From contig CAXKWD010000009.1 of the NCBI GenBank assembly GCA_964059195.1, positions 44,921,160 to 44,985,159 of the forward strand: a stretch of DNA of 64,000 bases, read 5' to 3'. Within the stretch, counting starts at the first letter, position 1. Each line of letters begins with the position of its first letter. Shown one piece after another: positions 1-10,254 of this stretch. Both the position numbers and the translations under genes were made by a program. The notes beneath the pieces are model-generated. The model saw only the letters and a program-made list of their open reading frames with translations. It had not been told where the DNA came from and made no database searches. Origin of the DNA: Ectobius pallidus (Eukaryota > Arthropoda > Insecta > Blattodea > Ectobiidae).

Positions 1-3000
1 GGGCCCGGCATTTGTTTTTTGAGAAAGTTTTTGGTGTTCAACTTCTTGACCAGACCAGTTTATTGGATTGCTGAGTCGTCCTTAAACGTATAGAAGTTAT
101 TTCTGGTTCATTTTTAATCTATCTTCTACATCTATGTTCATTGCAGAATTGCCCCTAGCATTCGTTCAGTTTTGGTCGATAAATTTTTGTCAAGTTAAGT
201 AAGTTTTGTGTGAGTTTGGGTGCCCTGTTCTCTTTTCAGGCTGCCGTCCGTGGTGTACTGGTGACTGATGCCTGGTTGTTTGCCGGGTTGCATTTATTAC
301 TTAGATTGCAAAATGGCCCGGCCCTTTTTCTAAATTGTAAATTTCCTTTGGCTTAGAATAAGCCTAGGAGGTCAACATAGTCGGCGACATAGGTAGATAC
401 TGGAATACGTCTACAGTGCTGTAACCTTTGACGTAGGATACGTCTAGGATGCCTGGGATGTAGGTGGACACCGGAAACGTCTGCTCACTTATTATTTTGG
501 GTATATTTCTTTCAGGGTCAACCAATTATCACCTGCCCGTCTCTGTGACTGACGTCTTTGATGAAGGAAGTGCCTGCACCTTGCACATTAACTTGTTCTT
601 TGTTTCAGTCCGTTCGCGAGTATTCAGTATAGGTCCGAGGTAATCCGAGGTACGATGCCAGGCTTTCTATATGAAATTGTTTATTAATCCTTCTTTTCAG
701 ATTCTGCTATTCTTACTTTCTGGGGCAGTCTATCGCCAGTTATTCAGGTATTACAGGTATTTTAGTGTCTTGAATTTTGTCGTGTTTTTACTTATTTGTA
801 AACCTTGCTTGTTTTCTATCAAATGTGTGAGTTGCCCCGCTGGTTTTTCCGCTTCATGTAAAAATATTGTCAGTAAAAGTTCTTCAGTTAGTCCTATTTT
901 AATGATGATGAAGTTTTTTTATGTGTATATTTGTTTTTACCATGACCAGTTTCACTCACCGAGCCCCAGCTGTTTGGTTCCATTCTGGAGAATTAATATT
1001 TTATCTTGGATACACACACTCACTCATTGTTTGGAACTGCCTAACCCCTTTGTGTTATATAAAAAGAATGATTGCTTATTACAAAAAAAAAAGGAAATTG
1101 AAAAATGTAATCTAGTTTGTTAAAAAAAGGGTCAAATGTATAGGCCTATTAAAAAAAAAAGGAGATTGACTGTGAAACTAAACTTTAAAGAAAAGGAATA
1201 ATATAATGGATAGATGTGTACTACCATTTGCTTAAAAGATAAGGGTGAAGTGAAGATAATTGAGAAAAAATAAAAAGAACTTTAAATATGTAAAGTGACT
1301 ATTGTCTAATGGGCTAGTATTTAGTTAAATTTAAAATTATTGGAAAAAAAGGAAGGCATTAAGTATGTAAGATGAGTTGGGTAAAAAAAACCCATCTATA
1401 TGGTTAAATTTAAATAATATTACTATAAGAAAGGAGATTGAGAAACTTAGTGATTACAAAGCAGAAAAGAAAGGGACAGAGATAAAATAAAGAAAAAGGA
1501 GACTATTGAAAACAATAAAGAAGTGTGTATGTCCAAGTGAGGATTATGTGAAATAAATTTATATGCTCAACTATGTATACGGAACTAATATTTACCTTTA
1601 TATAATGGGAAGTGCACCTCACACTAAACTCCCCATTTTTCAAGAATAGAGACTGTGCTGGTCTGCATTATGTTGCAGTGATATGATGTATTGTTTGGAG
1701 GCTGATGTTCTTTGTATTGGACATGTGCACGTCATGTCCGATGCATGTGTTTGTGGGACCGCATCACTGGGTGGATCCCCCAGATGTGTTTTGCCAGACA
1801 TTTCCTTGTGTGGCCGGATCGGACTCCTGTGCTTCACCACTCTTCTTCTCTGGTGATCTTTGGTCTCCAGGCATTCTTCTGCACCTATCACCTATCTCAA
1901 GACATCTTGTCACTGACCATCTGTGTTCTCAGTTAGCATGGAAGTATTGATATGTGTATATGCTGAGTGCATGATAGAAACTTAGACATAGTCATGTTGA
2001 AGCCATTTTTCTTTCGTGGATTGGACACTGTGATAAGGGATCATGGTTTGGACCCTCGTTTAATATACGTATAATATAACACAGTTTCTTATTTATTGAA
2101 CTATTAATTTGATGCAGATTTCTTATGGTGTAATATAACATGTAGGCCTACTATATGACTAAAATTGAGTTTTATGACTTCTTTTTTTATTGCGTGCCTA
2201 GCAAGGACACTAGTGCGCCACTTTTTTGGGAAATAAACATTGACTCATGTTCGTTAAATACATGCTAATATATACATGTGATTCGGACTCTTTAATAAGA
2301 GCATGGTATTATTTATATATGATCTCAGTTTCCTAAAGACTGTATTAAATACTGCATTTTTCCTATTATTCTTGATAATTTAACTTGGGCAAATATACAG
2401 CTAGTGAGTTGCCTAGATTGCATAAAATTTTCTAATAACTTAACATTTTCCTGTGTATTATTTCATAAGCTAAAGTAATATGTACTTAAGACAGTTCCAT
2501 ATAATTCTTTTAGATGTTTTTTATAATAAGTATCTAGGTGTTTTTTTTCTGTTGTAAATTTAGAACAAGAGAGATATATTTATTGTCTCTACTTAAATGA
2601 TATATACACATATTGAATTTTGCATGTAGATGTAAATATTTACACTTAACATTTCTATTTACACAGACACTTATATTCACACCTGTTTACTCTTATTTGT
2701 CACTTAAAGATATACCTACATTTATATTTACACTTGTATGTTGTATGATAGCTGTTACTTAGGCATAATCTATGTCTATACAAATTAAGTCAAAGGTTAT
2801 GTTTTTTGGCTATATATTTGAATGGTTACCTAATCTTTTGAGGCAACCAGAGTGTCACTCTTCGGGCAAGAAGGGGCAGGATTGTAATGGTGGTTGCTAC
2901 CCACCCCCTCTTTTGTAACTGATTTCGTAATTTCTAGACCATTCCGTGGTTTTTTCATGCGCAATCGCAGGTCTCGATACCGAGCTTTCCTGAGAGATAT

Positions 3001-4990
3001 TTTCATTCACTGAAGTCATTGAGTGTGTGTCTCTGATTCAGTAATGTCATCCTAAAAGTCTCTTCTAAGTTCAGCTGTGGGCTTGAATTCAGTGAGTGTT
3101 TCTAGTCATGGTATTCTACTTAATTTTCGTTCTGATTTGAGTATAAAAATCAAGATAGTATTTCGGTCGCTTAGAATTATGCCTGGATTTTCTAGTAATA
3201 TTGAAATGTTATGCTTTTGCTTATTTAATCTAGATCACGTATTTCAGTATGTAATTTCTTGATTCTAGTTTGCAATGCCTCACACTTTTGATATTTGTAG
3301 AAATACTTATAGTCTGACTTTGAACATGAATCACGGTTACACAGTTGGTAATGTGTTAATGCGGTCAATTTACTTGACATCCAGATTGCTTCATTAGTAA
3401 TTTCACCTTAACAAGACTGTTCAAAGACACTAAAATCTTGTGACAACATTACGCTAGGCAGTTTCCATCTGTTTTATTTTATTTATGACTGAGTATATTC
3501 CTAGAAATTCTGTATTCATAGCAAACATTCCTTGCTACATTTCTATTTATTTGACTTGTAACTTGGAAAGGATTTTACGTGTGTCAAGGTTCACTATTTA
3601 CTCAGGTCAATGTATTGTACGCAGCTCGGGAGCCATTCAAACAGTTCCGGAACTTCTTTGTTCTAAATTTACACTTACTTTTCATGTTCGATTATGCTCT
3701 GCATTTAATACTAATTGTGCTCAATAAGGTGCTTCATTCTTATGCTATTTTGCAGTTAATATTTCCTTCTCATGTATAAGTTACTCCATTGTATTCGTAA
3801 CCTCATATAGTTATTTATCATAAGTTATTCGGTATTATTTTCTGGAATGTACTTAAAGTCAATGGACCGCATTAGGTTATATTCTCGTGCTATATACATA
3901 TATACACACATATTCCGTTGTTTGCAGATTTATTAACTTTTGCAATGAGATTTTGAGATTTGAAGTGAATTAATTCTATACTAGTCTGTTCTTTGTAACT
4001 ATTCAGATAATTGTTTTGAAAACCTAAATTATTCTCCGGTTCTAAGTAAATATTGTTCTGCTAGTAGAATTCCTGTAACTTTCTATTCTGGCTATTCTTT
4101 TGAAGATTTTGTCCAAGTGGATATTTCTTCTTGTTAGGATATTATTCTGATACCTTCCCACTTTATATCTGCATGGAAACTGTATAGCGTCATAACTTGT
4201 CATTGCTATTCGACAATTAAAAAATATTATAATTACCATATTTTCTTAGTCTTAAATTTTCTTAAATTTTCTTAATATTTCTTAATGATCAATGCTCTTT
4301 GGATTTATGTCATTTTATTGAAAATTATATTTGTACTTTGATGGAGATATTTATAAATTATAATGTATGCACATGTTCAAGATTTTGACCATTATTCATA
4401 ACTCTGTTTCATTATGATATTCTTTCTCCGTATCTCCTCCGTTCCTGCAACTATAGAAATTTCGATCTGACTACCTCTTTGGGTGGTCAGCATGCCTCCC
4501 ATCCTACTGAGCATCCTATTATTTAGTTTTCATGCGTTGAAGTACTTACCTGTGAATAAAGAGAAGTTAGTACTTAGCCATTTTACGTGAGAAACATATT
4601 CTAGTTATAACTATTCTTTTCTATCTAGTATTTCCTCATAATATTAAAATGAGTCATTTTAAAACTGTTGCAAACTAAAGACATTACTATAACATACTTA
4701 AAATACACAGTATTTTGTCATGTGATACAAGAAGTCGAGACTAGCTGTTTTCCAACAACAAAAATATGAATGTTGTGCCGTCTTACTACAGAATGTTTAC
4801 AATGAACTTTAAATGTAGGACCATTTCACACTTTTCCCGGACACCTGGACACAGAGTTGAAATGTAGAACATGTCCAGCATATGTAGGATATCTGGTCAC
4901 CCTGTCCACATAGGTTTTGAACCATGGGAAATTATTCTGTGTCCAGTTAGATGTTAAAACCTGACTCTTATTGTCAGGTTTTGTTTTACA
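1..4990. other. AT-rich region with no recognisable gene
   Basis: I see no protein family in any frame here. All open frames are short and AT-rich. Notable texture: four purine tracts of the form AAGGARATTGA lie between about 1085 and 1510; several TTTCAG splice-acceptor-like strings lie in the first 700 bases; and a purine run at 2869-2885 is followed by TGTAATGG. That last arrangement could be a polypurine tract next to an LTR start, but no second LTR copy is visible in the window. A GGTCACCCTG string at about 4895-4907 resembles a hAT end. None of these is enough for a firm call. Confidence 0.5.
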
Positions 4991-5046
4991 CGCTCATTAA
5001 CATGAAGACAAAGTAAATTTTTGTTGAAGAAAATATAGCTCCAAAC

Positions 5047-5202
5047 ATGCTAAAACTAGTTCATACTGTGCTATCAGTTCCAGTTCCAGTTAGTAATGCC
5101 TTTCCAGAAAAAATGTTCAGTTTGATGAGTGCTTCAACGAAAATAGCTAGGAATCATATTATGGAGACAAGTTTAGTTAGACTAAGCAATGTCTTGTATT
5201 GA
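5047..5202 (+). pseudogene. hAT transposase C-terminal relic
   Basis: A short frame of about 51 codons ends in TGA and reads like the hAT C-terminal dimerisation region. It has a proline/valine-rich start, then SNAFPEKMFSLMS, then an arginine-asparagine stretch where hAT proteins usually have N-R-L. The family signature in this part is A/S-x-x-E-R-x-F-S. Only this C-terminal piece survives, and no upstream transposase frame is visible. A hAT-like end sequence lies just upstream near 4895-4907, but I cannot show that the two belong to one element. Confidence 0.5.
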
Positions 5203-6000
5203 ATTCATAGAATATTGAAAACTGAACCTAAACTGCTTAGTGCTGTTCATGAAAATCAGAAATATGATTTTAAACCACAAACATAAAAATAAGGTAGGTG
5301 AGTATGCACACTAGTAGTAAATCTCATTGTAATTTGTTAACATAGAAAATTAAGTATGAATGTTGTAAAAAAGTTTAATTTTTTATATTTAAGTTTAAGC
5401 CTCAAGTTTATTTCATGTCCAATACTGTCAGGTTTTTATTGTAATGCTATTGTATTGTAATTCAACCTCAATGATACTTCCTATTTGCCTATGCAATTCT
5501 ACGTTCCATCCCCAGATCAATTTATTCAGGGGAGATGGCAACAATAGGTGCATGTTAAAAAGATATGGTTTAAAAAGTGGCATAGTAAGTCTGCGTAAAG
5601 ATGGATTTGGCTTCTGCATCTCCATATTAGCTGAATTTGCACAAAAGAATGGCGATAAAAAATAATCTAATAATGTAACCACTGTAACTGTGTATGACAT
5701 GAATCTGTCATATGATTAAATTTTGAACAATGTTCGTAATAGGCCTACTGTGTATCAAAAAATTCTAACACAAACTTACCCTTACTTTTACAGCATTTGC
5801 CAATTACAATTAAAGATCTTTTGTGTAACCATTTAAATACACTGGAATATCGCTGATTATATTGACATTTTTACTGTTTTATACATTGGGGAGGGTTAAG
5901 TTACCTGAACTGGTTAGGTTAAGTGGAAAATGCATTTAAATTTTGGTGGGAGTTGCTTACTGGTTTACCCAGATGTACAAGGTTGACAACCACACCAGGG
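5203..6000. other. Intergenic, nothing recognised
   Basis: AT-rich sequence without a protein family, tandem array or clear inverted repeat that I could identify. Confidence 0.5.
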
Positions 6001-6471
6001 TTAAAACCAACGAGCTAGAATAGAGATTATAGAGTGGCTGTTGTGTCCTTTACAGCGCTCTGGGTGGTGCCTTCGTGAAACATAGCCGCCATGTTTTCTC
6101 CTACCTGTTACTAGTATCGTCTACTATCTTTATATGTATTTTGATTGCATTTGTGTGGATATTTTTGGTAAAAAATATGCCTGCTTGTTTACCGCTTCGG
6201 AACCAGATGATGAATTTCATTATGCCTCACTTCTTAAACTAATTTTGAAACTGTTTTTCACCTGTAGATTACATGACTTCTGCAGAAACAGGTCTGAGCA
6301 GGAAAGAGGAAAGCAACTGAGGCAGATGTTTACAAAATTAATATTGTTCCAAGGACAGTAAGTTTGAAATAATTTCTAGGCATCTATAAGATTGTACAGA
6401 TATAAATGCTACCGCCAAGAATCCCCGTCACTGTTTAAATATTTTACGAGTGTGTGAAATTGAAAATTTTT

Positions 6472-7059
6472 GAAGTGAAATTTATTTAGCCGCGGTAGGG
6501 GTAGATCGAGAACTTGTGTGACGCTCAAAATCGTCACGAAATTATTGTTACGCTCAAAAACGTCACGAAATTAGTGAGGTGTGACGGAACGGACTGCACA
6601 GAAAACAATCAACTCAATGATTAGGCTTATCCAAAATTTTAAAAAATCAAAAAATTCAAAATGAAAAAATCCAAAATTTAAAAATCTAAAAATTTAAAAT
6701 TAATAAATCGAAAATCCAAATTTAAAAAATCCCAAAAATAAAAAATGAAAAGATTCAAAAATTAAAAAACAAAAAACTACAAAACCAAAATTCCAAAATT
6801 AAAAAATTAAAAGATCCAAAATTAAAAAATCCAAAAATCCAAAATTAAAAAAATTAAAAATCCAAAAATAAAAAAATTAAAAATTTAAAGATCTAAAATT
6901 TAAAAAAATCCAAAATTAAAAAATCCACAATTCCAAAATTAAAAAATTAAAAATCAAAAAGTAAAAAAAGTCCAGCAATCAAAAATTGAAAAAATCAAAT
7001 AGTCCAAAAGTGAAAAAATCAAAAAGTTTCAGTTTTGTCGCGTGGCGTTCCACGCACAC
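6472..7059 (+). mobile_element. Minisatellite cassette, copy A (rolling-circle-like)
   Basis: This copy begins with GAAGTGAAA in a T-rich setting, followed by TTTAGCCGCGG and two tandem copies of an about 29-bp unit containing CGCTCAAAATCGTCACGAAA. A conserved GTGACGGAACGGACTGCACA block comes next. About 390 bp of degenerate short AT repeats (variants of TCCAAAATTTAAAAA) fill the middle. The 3' block has AGTTTCAGTTTTGTCG and the hairpin GCGTGGCGTTCCACGC, ending at CACAC beside a T-run. No protein is encoded. A conserved 5' block, central tandem repeat, subterminal inverted repeat and 3' hairpin together resemble DINE/HINE-type non-autonomous Helentrons. That classification is my inference. 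Confidence 0.6.
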
Positions 7060-7651
7060 TTCTTTTTTGTATCTTGTCAACAAACATAGGCCTATTTCTC
7101 TCATGTCATTTTTTTTTTTATTTATTCTTCTGCACCACCGAGTGATAAGATATTCAGTTCTTTGAAGACTGGTTTGGTCTGAGTGTGAATGGTACACTTA
7201 AATTTAGCAATTTCCGCTAGGCCTAATATGGCGTCTACTATATTGTAAATTATTCTGAGTAGGCCTATTGCATTACTACATTATTTTCTGAACTGGAGTT
7301 TCTGAAGTTTTTTTTTTTTTTTTTTAGTTCACTGTGTTTCGACTTGTTTCTCTAGTACAATAGCCTACCAATGGGTTTTCTCAACTCTTACGCCTAGGAT
7401 TTCGAGCCAACATGATTTATATTATTTTACGTATTATTCCTAAAGAAAATTTAATTGCTAATTTGACATAATATGTGATGTGATTAATATATTGAAGTAT
7501 ACAGTGGTGATTTTTCAGTACACAGTATGTATAGTCCCAGGTTCTAGTATACAACAATACTTTATTGTGACAGCCCGGCAGTCGAGAACATGGCAGATGC
7601 ACATGCAATTTGCTTCAAATATGGCGGCGCCACAGCCACTTTATAATCTCT
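7060..7651. other. Gap between cassette A and foldback element 1
   Basis: This is the right interior of the outer inverted-repeat unit. It contains a T-run near 7310-7325 and no recognisable gene. The right arm of the outer unit begins at about 7631. Confidence 0.5.
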
Positions 7652-9339
7652 ATTCTAGCCATTGAAATGAATACTAACTGGAATGCCTTCTGAATGAGAG
7701 GAAAGTGAGGCTTCTTGTGCGACTAGTCATGTCTGGTCCTGCATGGAAGAAACCAAGTACCTGCACGCGAGAGACCATTAAGTTAATAGGATCTTCTTGA
7801 TTTCATTGGCTTTTTTTGAAGTGAAACTTCTTTAGCCGCGGTAGAAGTAAATCGAGAGTTTGCGTTACGCTCAAAATTGTCACGCAATTAGTGTTACGCT
7901 CAAAATTGTCACAAAATTAGTAGGGTGTAACGGAACGGACTGCAAGAAAACAATCAACTCAATGATTTGGCTTATCCAAAATTTAAAGAATGAAAAAATT
8001 AAAACATTGAAAATCCAAAATTTAAAAAATCTAAAAATCCAAAATTTAAAAATTCAAAGATCCAAAATTCAAAAAACCAAAATTTTAAAAATACAAAAAT
8101 TAAAAAGTAATAAATCCAAAATTTAAAAAATCAAAGATCCAAAATTTAAAAATCCAAAATTTTAAAAATAAAAAATCCAGAATTTAAAAAACAATAAATC
8201 AAAATTTAAAAATCCAAGCATCGAAAATTTAAAAAATTCAAGATCAAAAATTTAAAAATCCAAAATTTAAAAAATAAAAAATCCAAAATTTAAAAAAATT
8301 ATAAATCCAAAATTTAAAAATCCAAACATCAAACATTCAAAAATCAAAGATACAAAATTTTAATATCCAAAATTTAAAAAATTTAAAAATCCAAGATTAA
8401 AAATCCATAATTTAAAAATTCAAATTTTAAAAATCTAAAAATCCAAAATTAAAAAGTCGAAAATCCAAAATTTAAAAATCCGAAATTAAAAATTAAAAAA
8501 TCCAAGAATTTAATAAATTTAAAGATCTAAAATTTAAAAATCCAATATTAAAAAATCCAAAGTTCCAAAAATTTAAAAAATTAAAAGATAAAAAATTAAA
8601 AGAATCCAAATACCAAAATTTAAAAAGTCCAAAAACCCAATATTAAAAAGTCTAACAATCCAAAATTGAAAAAGCATAATAATTCAAAATTGAAAAAAAT
8701 CAAAAAATTAAATAAGTTTCACTTCTGTCGCGTGGCGTTCCACGCACACCTTTTTTAAATGTTAGAACTGTTCATCCTTTTCATTGCAAAAAATAAATCA
8801 ATAAATAATCGAGCAAATTATTTAAATGTTTAATTTTCTCCTATACATATTCCCTGTTGCAACATAGCTGCTTACAGCTTTCAAAATTAGGCCTATTGTA
8901 TTCTTTGTAGGCTGATAGAAGTTTATGCAATTAATTACAACGTGTTTCTCATATCAATATACGTGAAAAATGAATTAACGTATTTATTTGTGTATTTTTA
9001 TAAGTGGTAGATGTTTGGATATTTGCGGGGATACTGTGGTAATTCTTTTTAACCAGTAGATAAATATGAAATGAAAAGGGGAAATTAAACATTTAAATCA
9101 TTTTCTCGGCTATTTATTGATTTATTTTTTGCATTGAAAAGGATGAAGTGGTCTAACATTGTTTTAAAATGTGAATGAAATCGAGAAGGTCCTAATAACT
9201 TAATGGTCTTTAGCGTGCAGGTGCTTGGTTTCTTCCATGCAGGACCAGACGCAACTAGTCGCACAGACAGGCCTCACATTTGGCAGACTTTACAATGGTA
9301 GCAGTCATTCCAGTTAGTATACAGTTCAATGATTCTAGC
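7652..9339 (+). mobile_element. Foldback element 1 carrying cassette B; TSD ATTCTAGC
   Basis: The element spans 7660-9331 and is flanked by the 8-bp repeat ATTCTAGC (7652-7659 and 9332-9339). Its ends are CATTGAA and TTCAATG. The inverted arms are about 270 bp: the right arm is about 9060-9331, and the left arm is 7660-7817 plus about 8751-8860, interrupted by cassette B. An 8-bp TSD and CA-start termini fit hAT or P elements. Without the cassette the element would be about 0.74 kb. It encodes no transposase, so it must be non-autonomous. Confidence 0.75.
7818..8750 (+). mobile_element. Minisatellite cassette, copy B
   Basis: Same architecture as copy A: 5' GAAGTGAAACTTCTTTAGCC, two tandem CGCTCAAAATTGTCAC units, the GGAACGGACTGCA block, about 720 bp of degenerate TCCAAAATTTAAAAA repeats, then AAGTTTCACTTCTGTCGCG and the hairpin GCGTGGCGTTCCACGC. 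It sits in a T-run inside the left arm of foldback element 1. The uninterrupted right arm of the same palindrome shows the empty site, which places the cassette boundaries at the T-run. Confidence 0.7.
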
Positions 9340-10254
9340 TCGTTGGTTAAAACCATTGAAATGAATTCCTTCTGAATGAGAGGAAAGTGAGGCTTCTTGT
9401 GCGACTAGTCATTGTCTGGTCTTGCATGGAAGAAACCAAGTACTTGCATGCGAGAGACCATTAAGTTAGTAGGATCTTTTCGATTTCATTGACTTTTTTT
9501 AAGTGAAACTTCTTTAGCCGCGGTAGGAGTAAATCGAGAGCTTTGCGTTACGCTCAAAATTGTCACGCAATTAGTGTTACGCCTAAAGTAAATCGAGAGC
9601 TAACCCAAAGTTGCGTTACGAATCGGAATCGGAATCGGAATCGAATTGAGAATATCTGCAACGTACTTTTGATACGTGGCTCCTTCCTCTTTTATGCCCA
9701 CTACTATGTAGTAGGCAATGGGTACCTAGGCAAAGCCCATTTGCCCCATAATTTGAATATGATTTGGAGGTGGTGTCATAGCAGTAAAGTAGGGGTGGCT
9801 AGCATGTTCCATTCTATTGTTGTTGCCGAAAAGACAGTCTATTGTAATTTTGTATATCCAATTTCTTACTCTAACATGTTATCTTACGCGGTCAAAGGGT
9901 CCTTTTATTTAACAATTTTGAAATTTGGCGAGGTGTTATTATGCGGGTTGCGGCCCGTCTTTTGCAAGGGAACTATTCCAACATTCGTTGCGAGGCCTTG
10001 GAAAACCGCAAAAAACCTTGGCAGAATAGCTTGACTTTAGTGATTTAGCAATAGGACCAGATTTTATTTAGTGTAGGCTTAATGCATGGTGACTTCTAGT
10101 CTGGAGATCCATTTCCTGAAATCACACAAAATGCTTATTAATTTCTACTCGGGGAACCAAATTAAAACTTTTCCCCTGCTATTTGGCTCGTGTTCAGAGT
10201 ATTGCCAGTCCGAATTACCAGTTATCCGCCTTATATAAGGTCTTGTGTGTTCTG

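Larger units (their letters stand above)
6001..9352. mobile_element. Inverted-repeat-bounded unit, outer shell of the mosaic
   Basis: A 34-bp arm at 6007-6040 (CCAACGAGCTAGAATAGAGA and onward) reappears inverted at 7631-7659 and 9332-9346, where it is split by a foldback element inserted with its own 8-bp TSD. TTAAAA lies just outside both ends (6001-6006 and 9347-9352), so this may be a TIR element with a 6-bp or longer target duplication. Inside it lies minisatellite cassette A and no transposase frame. The superfamily is unknown. Homology between the arms fades after the first 34 or so bases. Confidence 0.45.

Noticed and set aside
671..1123. 150-codon open frame near the left end
   Set aside because: Low-complexity, Phe/Cys-rich, no domain, and overlapping an equally plausible second frame. 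Likely chance in T-rich DNA.
2868..2960. LTR start after a polypurine tract
   Set aside because: The arrangement is suggestive (AAGAAGGGGCAGGA then TGTAATGG), but no partner LTR, TSD or pol remains visible, so it is noted only within the intergenic entry.
6134..6361. 75-codon frame between repeat units
   Set aside because: No recognisable motif. It lies inside an inverted-repeat unit, so it is probably fortuitous.
7860..8126. 88-codon Lys/Asn/Ile-rich frame
   Set aside because: This is simply the cassette's TCCAAAATTTAAAAA array translated. The composition mirrors the repeat, not a protein.
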